NCBI RefSeq assembly: GCF_000820515.1
Contig: NZ_JXDG01000037.1
Coordinates: 1-64,000, forward strand
DNA: 64,000 bases
Source: Pseudomonas batumici
Lineage (GTDB): Bacteria > Pseudomonadota > Gammaproteobacteria > Pseudomonadales > Pseudomonadaceae
Direction: 5' to 3'
Within the stretch, counting starts at the first letter, position 1. The number at the start of each line of letters is the position of its first letter. A model generated the notes under the pieces. That model did not search any database, was not told the DNA's origin, and was given only the letters and a program-made list of their open reading frames with translations. Position numbers and translations under genes: made by a program. Of this stretch, positions 1 through 9,002 are shown one piece after another.

Positions 1-2
1 AG

Positions 3-290
3 CAGAGCAACCAGCGGACCCAGGCCACCCTGGAGATGGCCCGTGCCGCCGGCGTGGCCCTGGAGCAGATCACCCAATCCATCAACCTGATCAACGAACG
101 CAACCTGGTGATCGCCAGCGCGTCGGAGGAGCAGGCCCAGGTCTCCCGTGAAGTGGACCGCAACCTGGTGAACATCCGCGACCTGGCTTCCCAGTCGACC
201 ACCGGTGCCAATCAGACCAGCGTCGCCAGTCAGGAACTGTCGCGCCTGGCGGTGGACCTGAATGCGATGGTGGCGCGGTTCGTGATCTGA
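3..290 (+). CDS. Methyl-accepting chemotaxis protein, C-terminal end (partial)
   Basis: Only the last 95 residues are inside the window; the gene continues to the left. The visible part is the descending arm of the cytoplasmic signalling helix hairpin of a chemoreceptor: heptad-rich helix with the 'IASASEEQAQVSREVDRN' type segment, which in this family lies after the CheA/CheW contact tip and carries methylation-helix residues, ending in the usual Pseudomonas tail (LNAMVARFVI). Such receptors sit in the inner membrane and control the kinase CheA. The sensor domain is missing, so the ligand cannot be guessed. It converges on the esterase gene, with a strong hairpin between them. Confidence 0.9.
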   Translation, partial: QSNQRTQATLEMARAAGVALEQITQSINLINERNLVIASASEEQAQVSREVDRNLVNIRDLASQSTTGANQTSVASQELSRLAVDLNAMVARFVI

Positions 291-298
291 CGCACTGT

Positions 299-340
299 TT
301 GTAGGCGCAAGCCAGCGAACGTCGACTGGCGCTCCTACAA
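299..340. repeat. REP-like hairpin between convergent genes
   Basis: A long inverted repeat with outer arms TTGTAGGCGC and GCTCCTACAA and an inner pair GCCAG/CTGGC lies between the stop codons of the chemoreceptor (+) and the esterase (-). It is built from the same GTAGG...CCTAC unit as the other REP-like hairpins in the window and could act as a bidirectional transcription end or mRNA-stabilising element. Confidence 0.6.
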
Positions 341-1267
341 TCCGTTCAGATAGCGCCGTAGTTGGGTCAGCAGTTTTTCGTAGAGCAGATCCACCTCCGG
401 CGCCATGCCCCGGGCCCGCAGGCAGCCATGCACCAGGCCATGGCCGGGATGGAAATCCACGGCTACTCCCGCATTCCTCAGGCGTTCGCTGAACTCCACG
501 CCGTCATCGCGCAAGGGATCGAACTGTGCCACGGCGATGAACGCCGGGGCCAGTCCCCGCAGATCCGTTGCCTGCAACGGCATTGCATAGGCCGGAGGCT
601 TTGCCGAACCCGGCAGGTACAACGTGTGATAGCAGTGCACATCGCTGGCGCTGAGCAGCGGGGCGTCGGCGCATTCGGTGCGTGAGGGCAACTCGTCGTC
701 GCCGCCCAGTCCCGGATAGATCAGGGCTTGCAGCACCGGTTGCGCTTGCCCGGCATCGCGCAGGGCCAGGCACACGGCGGCGGCGAGGTTGCCGCCGGCA
801 CTGTCGCCGGCAATCGCCATGCGTTGCGGGTCCAACTGCCGGCTCGGGGCGCTGGCCTGCACGCCGCGCCAGACCGCCAGGCAATCATCGAAGGCGGCGG
901 GAAAGGGATGTTCCGGAGCGAGTCGATAGTCGACGGCGATGACCACGGCGTTGAGCCGGGACGCCAGTTCCGCGGTGATGAAATCGTGGGAGTCGAGGTC
1001 GCCCACCACCCAGCCGCCACCATGCAGGTAAACCACGCTGGGCCAGCCATTGGCCGGTGGTGTCGAAGTCGGACGGTATTGGCGCACGGGCACCTGTCCG
1101 ACCAGTTCGTCGTTGACGCTGATGCCTGCCGGACGTGCCGGAGTGAAGGCCCGGCACATCGCGCTGTAGCCGATGCGCAGGCCATTGATCGTGCTGTCCG
1201 GAGAGTTGAAATCGAGGGTCCTGGCGACAAAGGCGCTGAGTTCGGGGGAAAGCGGGTAATCGGTCAT
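335..1267 (-). CDS. Alpha/beta hydrolase, HSL-type esterase/lipase
   Basis: This 310-residue protein matches the hormone-sensitive-lipase (family IV) esterases in length and motifs. It has the oxyanion-hole motif HGGG at residues 82-85, the nucleophile elbow GDSAGG with Ser156, the acid Asp250 in FDPLRDD, and His280 in GLVHG. There is no signal peptide, so it is probably cytoplasmic and cleaves short-chain carboxylic esters; the natural substrate is not evident. It starts with ATG at 1267 and stands alone: hairpins flank it on both sides, suggesting a single-gene transcript. Confidence 0.88.
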   Translation of the reverse strand: MTDYPLSPELSAFVARTLDFNSPDSTINGLRIGYSAMCRAFTPARPAGISVNDELVGQVPVRQYRPTSTPPANGWPSVVYLHGGGWVVGDLDSHDFITAELASRLNAVVIAVDYRLAPEHPFPAAFDDCLAVWRGVQASAPSRQLDPQRMAIAGDSAGGNLAAAVCLALRDAGQAQPVLQALIYPGLGGDDELPSRTECADAPLLSASDVHCYHTLYLPGSAKPPAYAMPLQATDLRGLAPAFIAVAQFDPLRDDGVEFSERLRNAGVAVDFHPGHGLVHGCLRARGMAPEVDLLYEKLLTQLRRYLNGL

Positions 1268-1304
1268 GCGCAGTTTCAGCCATGTTCCAGAGGTCAGGAA
1301 AACC

Positions 1305-1345
1305 TGTGGGAGCGGTGCGGCGATCCGACAAGCACCGCTCCCACA
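1305..1345. repeat. REP-like hairpin, 14-bp perfect arms
   Basis: TGTGGGAGCGGTGC (1305-1318) is perfectly complementary to GCACCGCTCCCACA (1332-1345), with a 13-nt loop. It lies just after the stop of the binding-protein gene on the minus strand and before the esterase gene, so it is well placed to end transcription or protect the 3' end of the upstream mRNA. There is no clear T-run. Confidence 0.6.
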
Positions 1346-1355
1346 ATAATCAGCG

Positions 1356-2297
1356 CTATTTCAAACTGGCCTGCACGGTCGCGACACCGTCCTTGCCGTC
1401 AACACTGGTGACGCCGCTCAGCCACTTCTGCAGGTCTTCGGGGTGATCGCGCAGCCATTTCTTCGCCACGTCCTGGGGCGTCTGGCGCTCCATGATCGGC
1501 ACCATCAGCTGGCTTTCCTGGGCGGCGCTGAACGTCAGGTTCTCCAGCAGCTTGTTGACGTTCGGGCAACGCTGGGCGTAGTCCGGGGCGGTGACGGTGG
1601 ACACGGTGGCCGCGCCTTCGTTGGGCCCGTAGACATCCTCGCTGCCGGTCAGGTAGGCGATTTTCATATTGATGTTCATCGGGTGCGGGGTCCAGCCGAC
1701 GAAGACCACGAACTCCTTGCGGTTGACCGCCCGCTGCACCGCCGCGAGCATCCCGGCTTCCCCGGATTCCACCAGGTTGAAGCCCTTGAGGCCGAAGTGG
1801 TCGGTGTCGATCATGGTCTTGATGGTGGTGTTGGCGCCGCTGCCGGGCTCGATGCCATAGATCTTGCCGCCGAGCTTGTCCTTGAACTTGGCGATGTCGG
1901 CGAAGGTCTTCAGGCCCGCGTCAGCCACGTATTGCGGCACGGCGAGGGTGGCCTGGGCGTCAGACAGGCTCGGCTGGGCCATGACCTTGACCTGGTTGGC
2001 GGCGACGAAAGGCGCGATGTTCTTGTCCATCGCCGGTTTCCAGTAGCCGAGGAAGATATCCAGGCGTTTGTCACGGATACCGGCAAAGATGATCTGCTGC
2101 ACGGCGCTGGTCTGCTTGCTTTCATAGCCCAGTCCGTTGAGCAGCACGTCAGCCATGCCGCTGGTGGCGATCACGTCGGTCCAGTTGACCACGCCCATGC
2201 GCACGGTCTTGCAGGAAGCGTCTTCGGAAGCGAGCACGCCGGTGCTCAGGAGTGCGGTACCGCAGAGGAACAGACAGCTGTTGAACAGTCTTTTCAT
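1356..2297 (-). CDS. Glycine betaine/choline/carnitine-type ABC substrate-binding protein
   Basis: A 313-residue periplasmic binding protein of the OpuAC/ChoX type. It begins with a signal peptide (MKRLFNSCLFLCGTALLS, then cleavage near VLA). The mature part has the family features: an early NWTD segment, a 'LDIFLGYWKPAMD' stretch, and GEAGMLAAV and VFVGWTPHPMN, which contribute aromatic residues to quaternary-amine boxes in this family. The length fits choline/carnitine-binding proteins of Pseudomonas (CbcX, CaiX, BetX), but which ligand is bound cannot be decided here. No permease or ATPase gene is adjacent, as is common for these proteins, which share one core CbcWV transporter. The start at 2297 was chosen for the signal peptide; a longer frame upstream has no support. 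The AraC regulator directly upstream may control it. Confidence 0.85.
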   Translation of the reverse strand: MKRLFNSCLFLCGTALLSTGVLASEDASCKTVRMGVVNWTDVIATSGMADVLLNGLGYESKQTSAVQQIIFAGIRDKRLDIFLGYWKPAMDKNIAPFVAANQVKVMAQPSLSDAQATLAVPQYVADAGLKTFADIAKFKDKLGGKIYGIEPGSGANTTIKTMIDTDHFGLKGFNLVESGEAGMLAAVQRAVNRKEFVVFVGWTPHPMNINMKIAYLTGSEDVYGPNEGAATVSTVTAPDYAQRCPNVNKLLENLTFSAAQESQLMVPIMERQTPQDVAKKWLRDHPEDLQKWLSGVTSVDGKDGVATVQASLK

Positions 2298-2447
2298 GAT
2301 ACGCAGATCTCGCGGCAGGTCGTTTATTGTGGAGGCCGGTGTCTTCATGCACCGTCCGGCCACGTTACGCAGCCGCCAAAGGGCGAAAGCGCACCAGGGC
2401 GACCGGCTTTTGCACTGCGGCGACGTCCGGGCTTCCCGTGCGCCATT

Positions 2448-3299
2448 TCAAGCGTCCGGAAGATTTGAGCAGCGCTTGCGGTAGGCGGCGGGTGTCAGCC
2501 CGTAGGCGCGCACGAACCAGCGGCCCAGATGACTCTGGTCGGCAAAGCCCAGGGCCATGGCGACGTTTGCCGGTGTCTCGCCCCGGGACAGCAGTTGCCG
2601 CGCCCGCGCCACGCGCAACTGCACCAGGTAGGCGTGGGGCGGCAGGCCGTAGGCGGCCTTGAACGCACGGGTCAGGCGGAAGCGGTCGACGCCGCAGGCT
2701 GCGGCGACTTCATCCAGGCTCAGGTCGTATTGCAGATGGGCGTGCAGGTACTCGCGGGCGATCTGCGCGACCCGCGGCAGACGCGGGTCTTCACGGTAGC
2801 GGGCGCGCCAGTGCAGATGGTCGGTGAGGCTGCCGAGCATCTGGTCCAGGGCGCTTTGCCGGACGATGCGCAATTCCCGGGTATGAATGGCCTGGAACGC
2901 GGCGCTGGTGGCCTGGGCCAGGCGCGTGTCGGTGGCCAGGGTGGTGGCAAAGCTCAGCTGGCTGCCCGCCGGGGCCTCCTCGAACAGCACGCTCAGTTCC
3001 CGTTCCAGCCACTGCGGGTCGAGATAGATCGTACGGTAGGTGAAGCCGCCTTCGGTGGGCGCGTCGCCGTCATGGATCTCGCCGGGTTCGAGCAGGAACA
3101 CGTTGCCCGCCAGGCTCTGATAGCGGGTGCGACGGCAATTGAACTGCTGCACGCCTTGTTCGGTAACTCCCACCAGGTAGCTGTCGTGCCAGTGGGCATC
3201 GTAGGCATGGGTATGGCCCTGGAAACGCGCGCGCAGGGTTTCGATGCCGGTGTCCCGGTCCTGGGTCAGGTCGATCCAGTGGTTGGCGGTGCTGGACAT
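2448..3299 (-). CDS. AraC-family transcriptional regulator
   Basis: About 283 residues. The N-terminal half is a cupin-like AraC ligand-binding domain (HDSYLVGVTEQGVQQF, then LLEPGEIHDGD, a typical beta-barrel motif). The C-terminal ~100 residues hold two helix-turn-helix units: LDEVAAACGVDRFRLTRAF and VAMALGFADQSHLGRWFV, followed by the conserved YGLTPAAYRK end. It probably activates a nearby target in response to a small molecule. It precedes the betaine-type binding protein on the same strand with 150 bp between, so that gene is the simplest candidate target. ATG at 3299 is preferred; an in-frame ATG at 3323 is possible. Confidence 0.85.
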   Translation of the reverse strand: MSSTANHWIDLTQDRDTGIETLRARFQGHTHAYDAHWHDSYLVGVTEQGVQQFNCRRTRYQSLAGNVFLLEPGEIHDGDAPTEGGFTYRTIYLDPQWLERELSVLFEEAPAGSQLSFATTLATDTRLAQATSAAFQAIHTRELRIVRQSALDQMLGSLTDHLHWRARYREDPRLPRVAQIAREYLHAHLQYDLSLDEVAAACGVDRFRLTRAFKAAYGLPPHAYLVQLRVARARQLLSRGETPANVAMALGFADQSHLGRWFVRAYGLTPAAYRKRCSNLPDA

Positions 3300-3794
3300 G
3301 GGATTTCCGGAGTGGTCAGTCATGCAGAGGGTCAGTTGACGCCCGCGGCCGGGTGTCAGTCTAGAAGATCCGTGCAATGGACGGGAGGGCGCATGCGCTG
3401 CTTGATCGTGACCAGGGGCGCTGCGTTAAAGGGCGAAGTTGTGCTGGATACAGTTAGAATGAGTGGTCGAAAATAAAACTTATAAGTAAAGAAATGACCT
3501 GTTGGTCATTTAATGATGCACTTCACATATGCGTTCATATGGCTTGAAGTATTCCGGAAGTCTGCTTGCGGGAATCAGTCGTTACTGTCGGAAAAAACTT
3601 TCACGACCTGGGCCAATGTTTGTAGGTGTTTTGGTTGTTTTTGGGATTCGATCTCAAAAAAGCGCTGGACGTTTGATTTCAAATTGTGTCAGTTTCTCGC
3701 TGCCTTCAAAAAGGGCGAGTGATAGGATGATCTCGCCAAGGGATTGTCGCTATCGGACAAAAACTGTTTCACTTGCAAACAAGGAAGTGTGTTT
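3300..3794. other. Divergent intergenic region between the AraC gene and aprA
   Basis: About 495 bp with a clear drop in GC compared with its surroundings, especially 3470-3780. No convincing gene was found; short open frames here lack ribosome sites and family features. It must contain the promoters of the AraC gene (-) and of the protease/lipase cluster (+). A perfect 20-bp palindrome lies at 3492-3511. Confidence 0.6.
3492..3511. promoter_or_regulatory. Perfect palindrome upstream of aprA (possible operator)
   Basis: AAATGACC (3492-3499), TGTT, GGTCATTT (3504-3511) form a perfect dyad about 285 bp before the aprA start. There is no T-run after it, so a regulator binding site is more likely than a terminator. 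Which protein binds is unknown. Confidence 0.35.
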
Positions 3795-5243
3795 ATGTCG
3801 AAAGTCAAAACGAAAGCTATTGTTTCCACGGATGCGGCACTGGCGGACAACGGTACAAGTTTCGCCTTTAACCAGATCGATAGCTTCAGCCATCAATACG
3901 ACCGTGGTGGCGACCTCACGGTCAATGGCAAACCCTCCTACTCCGTCGATCAAGCCGCCACGCAACTGCTGCGTGACGGTGCCAGTTGGCATGATCTGAA
4001 CGGCAGCGGCAAGATCGAGCTGACCTATACCTTCCTGACGGCCCCGACCTCGAATTTCAGCGGTCTGGGTGTCACCGGGTTCAGTCAGTTCAGTGCGCTG
4101 CAGAAGTCGCAAGCCGTGCTCTCCATGCAATCCTGGGCGGACGTGGCCAATGTGACGTTCACGGAGGCGGCGAAGGGCGGCGACGGTCATATGACCTTCG
4201 GCAACTACAGTGGCGGACAGGAGGGGGCGGCAGCGTTTGCCTTCCTGCCGGGCACCGAACCTGGCTTCGATGGCCAGTCCTGGTACCTGACCGGCAGCGG
4301 CTACAACGTCAACAAGACGCCGGGCCTGAACAACTACGGTCGCCAGACCCTGACCCATGAGATCGGCCATACCCTCGGCCTGGCTCATCCCGGCGACTAC
4401 AACGCCGGCGAAGGCAACCCGACCTACAACGACGCGTCCTATGGGCAGGACACCCGCGGTTACAGCGTCATGAGTTACTGGAGCGAAAGCAACACCAGCC
4501 AGAACTTCAGCAAAGGCGGTGTCGAGGCTTATTCCTCGGGCCCGCTGATGGACGACATCGCGGCGATCCAGAAACTCTACGGCGCCAACTACAGCACCCG
4601 TTCCGGTGATACCACCTATGGGTTCAACTCCAATGCCGGTCGCGACTACATGAGCGCCACCTCGTCTTCGGACAAGCTGGTGTTCTCGGTCTGGGACGGT
4701 GGCGGCAACGATACCCTGGACTTCTCCGGGTTCACCCAGAACCAGAAGATCAATCTTCATGCCGGTTCGTTCTCCGACGTTGGCGGCATGGTGGGCAATA
4801 TCTCCATCGCCCAGGGCGTCACCATCGAGAACGCCATCGGTGGTTCGGGCAACGACCTGCTGATCGGCAATGATGTGGCCAACGAACTGCGTGGCGGTGC
4901 CGGCAACGACATCATCTATGGCGCTGGCGGGGCCGACAAGCTCTGGGGCGGTTCGGGCAACGATACCTTCGTGTACGCTGCCGTTTCCGACTCCGCGCCG
5001 AATGCCGCCGACCGGATCATGGATTTTACCAGTGGCCAGGACAAGATCGATCTGTCCGGGATCACCCATGGTTCGGGCCTGAACTTCGTCAATGCGTTCA
5101 CCGGCCATTCCGGCGATGCGGTGTTGACGTATGCCTCGGGCACCAACCTGGGCACACTGGCGGTGGACTTCTCCGGGCACGGCGTAGCCGACTTCCTGGT
5201 GACCACCGTGGGTCAGGCAGCGGTCACGGATATCGTGGCTTGA
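3795..5243 (+). CDS. aprA: Alkaline metalloprotease, serralysin family (AprA/AprX)
   Basis: This 482-residue secreted zinc endopeptidase (M10B, serralysin) has the [11 protein letters not shown] motif with zinc ligands His188, His192 and His198 and catalytic Glu189. The Met-turn SVMSYW supplies Met226 and the extra zinc ligand Tyr228. A short N-terminal propeptide precedes the catalytic domain. Residues from about 340 carry RTX calcium-binding repeats of the GGxGND type ([33 protein letters not shown]). The C-terminus, ending TDIVA, is the uncleaved type I secretion signal. ATG at 3795 is chosen because of the AAGGAAG ribosome site at 3781-3787; a longer frame starting at 3744 would place extra residues before the conserved MSKVK start. 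In this genus the enzyme degrades casein and host proteins and spoils milk. The exporter and inhibitor genes follow directly. Confidence 0.97.
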   Translation: MSKVKTKAIVSTDAALADNGTSFAFNQIDSFSHQYDRGGDLTVNGKPSYSVDQAATQLLRDGASWHDLNGSGKIELTYTFLTAPTSNFSGLGVTGFSQFSALQKSQAVLSMQSWADVANVTFTEAAKGGDGHMTFGNYSGGQEGAAAFAFLPGTEPGFDGQSWYLTGSGYNVNKTPGLNNYGRQTLTHEIGHTLGLAHPGDYNAGEGNPTYNDASYGQDTRGYSVMSYWSESNTSQNFSKGGVEAYSSGPLMDDIAAIQKLYGANYSTRSGDTTYGFNSNAGRDYMSATSSSDKLVFSVWDGGGNDTLDFSGFTQNQKINLHAGSFSDVGGMVGNISIAQGVTIENAIGGSGNDLLIGNDVANELRGGAGNDIIYGAGGADKLWGGSGNDTFVYAAVSDSAPNAADRIMDFTSGQDKIDLSGITHGSGLNFVNAFTGHSGDAVLTYASGTNLGTLAVDFSGHGVADFLVTTVGQAAVTDIVA

Positions 5244-5256
5244 GTTGATGCGGTAC

Positions 5257-5278
5257 GGGCAGCGCCGCGGCGCTGCCC
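5257..5278 (+). repeat. GC-rich perfect palindrome between aprA and aprI
   Basis: GGGCAGCGCC-GC-GGCGCTGCCC sits 14 bases after the aprA stop and 17 bases before the first aprI start codon. It has no T-run. It could reduce read-through, so that less inhibitor and exporter than protease is made, or protect the aprA mRNA end. Confidence 0.55.
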
Positions 5279-5294
5279 TCTGGCCCGGTAGTCC

Positions 5295-5690
5295 ATGCCC
5301 ATGATCAAGACGTTTGTCCGCAGTAGCTGTTCGACGTGGCTGATGGCCGCGTTCCTGGCGTTTTTTGGAGAAATCACCATGGCGAGAAGCCTGATCCTGA
5401 CCCCTCCCGAGGCCCTTGCCGGCCAGTGGCGGATGTACCCCGAAGGCGCCAACCCGCAGGTTTGCGAGCTTGAACTCCTGCTCCAGTCGCCACGCCTGAG
5501 CGGCGATCTTGCCTGTATCGCCGGCTGGTTGGGCGAGCGTCCGGCCAACTGGGAACCGACTCCCGACGGCCTGTGGCTTTATGGTGCCGAAGGGACTGGC
5601 ATCGTGCACTTCAATCGGCAGAAAGCCGACCGCTATGAAGTTCGCTTGAAGAATGGAAAGGTTCTGGTACTGGTGCGCGATATGCCCTGA
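5295..5690 (+). CDS. aprI: Periplasmic inhibitor of the alkaline protease (Inh/AprI family)
   Basis: A 131-residue protein with an N-terminal signal peptide (hydrophobic run TWLMAAFLAFFGE, likely cleaved near TMA). The mature part has the Inh-family pattern: SLILTPPEALAGQW at its N-terminus, which in known complexes inserts into the protease active site, two cysteines (VCELEL and LACIAGW) that form the conserved disulfide, and a small beta-barrel. It protects the periplasm from prematurely active AprA. Starts at 5295 or 5301 give the signal peptide; a later ATG at 5379 has a better ribosome site (GGAG) but would remove export, so it is disfavoured. It lies between aprA and aprD, the standard order. 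Confidence 0.9.
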   Translation: MPMIKTFVRSSCSTWLMAAFLAFFGEITMARSLILTPPEALAGQWRMYPEGANPQVCELELLLQSPRLSGDLACIAGWLGERPANWEPTPDGLWLYGAEGTGIVHFNRQKADRYEVRLKNGKVLVLVRDMP

Positions 5691-5775
5691 GTATTCAGGT
5701 GCAAAGCGATTAAACAGCAACTTTATACCTTGTATCCGCGCACCTTTGTTAGTTGCTTTTCCGTTCAGTCTTTAT

Positions 5776-5795
5776 GAGTCGAGAAAGAACGACTC
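5776..5795. repeat. Small inverted repeat before aprD
   Basis: GAGTCG (5776-5781) and CGACTC (5790-5795) with an 8-nt A-rich loop lie in the 192-bp gap between aprI and aprD. The gap is less GC-rich than the coding DNA and may carry a secondary promoter for the exporter genes. Confidence 0.3.
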
Positions 5796-5882
5796 GTGTC
5801 GATAGTGCCTCTATTTTCGAGCGGCTCGCCGGCCATCGAATAAAGGTGCGTATCCGGCTGTCCGTAACATCAAGGAAGATAG

Positions 5883-7664
5883 ATGAAACCGCCGAAAATG
5901 ATGTCCGGGACACCGTTGATTCGTGTGCTCGGCGATTATAAGAGTGTCTTGATCAGCGTCGGTTGTTTCACCGCACTGATCAACTTGCTGATGCTGGTGC
6001 CTTCCATTTACATGCTTCAGGTCTATGACCGGGTATTGACCTCGCAGAACGAAACCACCCTGGTGATGCTGACCCTGATGGTGGTGGGGTTCTTTGCCTT
6101 TATCGGGCTGTTGGAAGTGGTCCGCAGTTTTATCGTGATCCGCATCGGCAGCGCCCTGGAGCGTCGCCTGAACCTGCGGGTCTACCAGGCGGCGTTCGAA
6201 CGCAACCTGTTGCGCGGCGAGGGGCAGGCCGGCCAGGCCCTTGGCGACCTGACCCATATTCGCCAGTTCCTCACCGGGCCGGCCTTGTTCGCCTTTTTCG
6301 ATGCACCATGGTTTCCCATCTACCTGCTGGTGATCTTCCTGTTCAATCCCTGGCTGGGCGTCTTCGCCAGTGTCGGTGCCGTGCTCCTGATCGCCCTGGC
6401 GTACCTCAACGAGGCCATGACCAGGAAGCCCCTGAGCGAAGCCAGCGGTTATTCGCAACAGTCGAGCCGATTGGCCACCAGCCATCTGCACAATGCCGAG
6501 ACCATCCAGGCCATGGGCATGCTCGCGGCCCTGCGCAAGCGCTGGTTCCAGCTGCACTCGGGATTCCTGGCGCGGCAGAACCGGGCCAGTGACACGGGGG
6601 CGGTGATCACCTCCCTGAGCAAGATGCTGCGCCTGTGCCTGCAATCGCTGGTGTTGGGCCTGGGGGCGCTGTTGGTGATCAAGGGCGAGATGACCGCCGG
6701 CATGATGATCGCCGGCTCGATCCTGATGGGACGGGTACTCAGTCCCATCGACCAGTTGATCGCGGTCTGGAAACAGTGGAGTTCGGCCAAACTCGCCTAC
6801 CGGCGGCTGGACGACCTGTTGCGCGAGTTCCCCGAAACAGAAGGGCAGATGAGCCTGCCTGCGCCCCAGGGGCAGCTGGCCTTTGAACAGGTCAGCGCCG
6901 GACCGCCCGGCAAGCGTATCGCGACCCTGCACCCGATGAGTTTCAGCCTGGCGCCCGGCGAGGTGCTGGGGGTGCTCGGTTCCTCGGGCTCGGGCAAGTC
7001 GACCCTGGCCCGGGTGCTGGTGGGTGTCTGGCCGACCCTCGGCGGCACCGTGCGCCTGGATGGTGCCGATCTGCATCGCTGGGATCGCAACGACCTGGGC
7101 GCGCATATCGGTTACTTGCCCCAGGACATCGAGTTGTTCAGCGGCACCATTGCCGAAAACATCGCCCGCTTTGCCGAGGTCGACTCGCTGAAGGTGGTCG
7201 AGGCGGCGCGCCAGGCCGGTGTGCATGATTTGATCCTGCACCTGCCCCAGGGCTACGACACGTTGCTGGGGGAGGACGGCAGCGGCCTGTCCGGCGGACA
7301 GAAACAACGGGTGGCGCTGGCGCGGGCGCTGTATGGCGGCCCGCGCCTGGTGGTGCTGGATGAGCCCAACTCCAACCTCGACGTGCTCGGGGAAACCGCG
7401 TTGACCCAGGCGATTGCCCTACTCAAGGCCCGGGGCAGCACGGTGGTCCTGGTGACCCACCGTTCCACCTCCCTGACCCAGGCGGACAAGCTGCTGGTGC
7501 TCAGCGAGGGCCGCCTGCAAGCCTTTGGCAGCAGTGCCGACGTGCTCAAGGCGCTGTCGAGCGGCGCGCCACCGACACCCCAACCGACCCGCGAGACCGT
7601 GACACCGGCCGGCGTCAGCCTGAGCCGACAGTATCCCGCGCCGACGCGCAGCAGCGGCACATGA
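5883..7664 (+). CDS. aprD: Type I secretion ABC transporter (inner membrane ATPase)
   Basis: This 593-residue protein is the energy-coupling part of the AprDEF exporter. An N-terminal membrane domain (roughly residues 20-300, several hydrophobic helices) is followed by an ABC domain: Walker [10 protein letters not shown] (366-374), signature LSGGQ (469-473), Walker B with Asp493-Glu494, and switch His526. It lacks a C39 peptidase domain, as expected for RTX proteases and lipases that keep a C-terminal signal. A ribosome site (AAGGA) lies just before ATG 5883. aprE starts within its stop codon (ATGA), so the two are translationally coupled. Close relatives are AprD, PrtD, LipB and TliD. Confidence 0.95.
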   Translation: MKPPKMMSGTPLIRVLGDYKSVLISVGCFTALINLLMLVPSIYMLQVYDRVLTSQNETTLVMLTLMVVGFFAFIGLLEVVRSFIVIRIGSALERRLNLRVYQAAFERNLLRGEGQAGQALGDLTHIRQFLTGPALFAFFDAPWFPIYLLVIFLFNPWLGVFASVGAVLLIALAYLNEAMTRKPLSEASGYSQQSSRLATSHLHNAETIQAMGMLAALRKRWFQLHSGFLARQNRASDTGAVITSLSKMLRLCLQSLVLGLGALLVIKGEMTAGMMIAGSILMGRVLSPIDQLIAVWKQWSSAKLAYRRLDDLLREFPETEGQMSLPAPQGQLAFEQVSAGPPGKRIATLHPMSFSLAPGEVLGVLGSSGSGKSTLARVLVGVWPTLGGTVRLDGADLHRWDRNDLGAHIGYLPQDIELFSGTIAENIARFAEVDSLKVVEAARQAGVHDLILHLPQGYDTLLGEDGSGLSGGQKQRVALARALYGGPRLVVLDEPNSNLDVLGETALTQAIALLKARGSTVVLVTHRSTSLTQADKLLVLSEGRLQAFGSSADVLKALSSGAPPTPQPTRETVTPAGVSLSRQYPAPTRSSGT

Positions 7665-8989
7665 GCAAGGACAGCACGATGCAGATCAGTAGCAGCGTTG
7701 AACGACCGGAGCGTGACGCCCGGTACTTTGCCCGCCTGGGCTGGTTGCTGGCGCTGCTGGGTGCCGGCAGCTTTTTCCTCTGGGCCGCCCTGGCGCCGCT
7801 GGACGAGGGGATTGCCGTGCAAGGCACCGTGGTGGTGTCCGGTAAACGCAAGGCCGTGCAGTCCCTGGGGGGCGGGGTGGTCAGCCGGATCCTGGTCCAT
7901 GAAGGGCAAGTGGTCCATCAGGGCCAAGCGCTGTTTCGTCTCGACCAGACGCAGTTGTCCGCCGACGTGCAATCCCTGCAGGCCCAGTACCGCGTGGCCT
8001 GGGCCAGCCAGGCGCGCTGGCAGAGCGAGCGTGACAACCTGCCCCGGGTGATCTTTCCGAGCGAGCTGAGCACGGACCCCGATCCCCACCTGGCGCTGGT
8101 GCTCGAAGGGCAGCGGCAATTGTTCAGCAGTCGCCGCGAAGCCTTTTCCCGCGAGCAGGCCGGTATGCGCGCCAGCATCGACGGTGCCGGCGCGCAACTG
8201 GCCGGCATGCGCCGTGCCCGCAGCGACATGCTGGAGCGCGCCGACTCCCTGCGCAGCCAGTTGGACAACCTCAAGCCCCTGGCAGAAAACGGCTATATCC
8301 CGCGCAACCGCCTGCTGGACTACCAGCGCCAGCTGTCCCAGGTGCAGCAGGACCTGGCGCAGAACAGCGGCGAAAGCGGGCGGGTGGAGCAGGGGATTGT
8401 CGAGTCGCGCCTGAAACTCTCCCAGCACGGCGAGGAGTACCAGAAGGAGGTGCGCAGCCAACTGGCCGAGGCCCAGCTCAAGAGCCTGACCCTGGAGCAG
8501 CAGTTGCGTTCGGCGGAGTTCGATCTGCAGCACAGCGAGATCAGCGCGCCGGCCGAGGGGATCGCGGTCAACCTGAGCGTGCACACCGAAGGCGCGGTGA
8601 TCCGCGCCGGTGAAACCCTGCTGGAGATCGTGCCCCAGGGCGAGCGTCTGGAAGTCGAGGGACACCTGCCGGTCAACCTGGTGGACAAGGTCGGCAGCCA
8701 GCTGCCGGTGGACATCCTGTTCACCGCCTTCAACCAGAGCCGCACACCGCGGGTTCCCGGTGAAGTCAGCCTGGTGTCCGCCGACCAGTTGCTCGATGAA
8801 AAGACCGGTGTGCCGTATTACGTGCTGCGCAGTTCGGTGAGCGATAGCGCCCTGGAAAAGCTCAACGGGCTGGTGATCAAGCCGGGCATGCCCGCCGAGA
8901 TGTTCGTGCGCACCGGCGAACGCTCGCTGCTCAACTACCTGTTCAAACCGCTGCTGGACCGCGCGGGTTCCGCGTTGACCGAGCAATAG
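7661..8989 (+). CDS. aprE: Type I secretion membrane fusion protein (HlyD family)
   Basis: A 442-residue periplasmic adaptor. It has a short cytoplasmic N-terminus, one membrane helix (about residues 25-45, [19 protein letters not shown]), a long coiled-coil region, and the C-terminal beta-barrel with the family pattern ending [20 protein letters not shown]. It links the ATPase AprD to the outer membrane channel AprF and contacts the substrate. It overlaps aprD by 4 bp. An in-frame ATG at 7679 is an alternative start. Confidence 0.95.
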   Translation: MSKDSTMQISSSVERPERDARYFARLGWLLALLGAGSFFLWAALAPLDEGIAVQGTVVVSGKRKAVQSLGGGVVSRILVHEGQVVHQGQALFRLDQTQLSADVQSLQAQYRVAWASQARWQSERDNLPRVIFPSELSTDPDPHLALVLEGQRQLFSSRREAFSREQAGMRASIDGAGAQLAGMRRARSDMLERADSLRSQLDNLKPLAENGYIPRNRLLDYQRQLSQVQQDLAQNSGESGRVEQGIVESRLKLSQHGEEYQKEVRSQLAEAQLKSLTLEQQLRSAEFDLQHSEISAPAEGIAVNLSVHTEGAVIRAGETLLEIVPQGERLEVEGHLPVNLVDKVGSQLPVDILFTAFNQSRTPRVPGEVSLVSADQLLDEKTGVPYYVLRSSVSDSALEKLNGLVIKPGMPAEMFVRTGERSLLNYLFKPLLDRAGSALTEQ

Positions 8990-9002
8990 GATGTTCCACC
9001 GA

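Noticed and set aside
1443..2468. Long plus-strand frame antisense to the binding-protein gene
   Set aside because: Histidine/glycine-rich composition typical of antisense frames in GC-rich DNA; the minus-strand gene has clear family motifs.
3529..3999. Plus-strand frame across the aprA start
   Set aside because: It overlaps aprA in another frame, has no ribosome site and no recognisable features.
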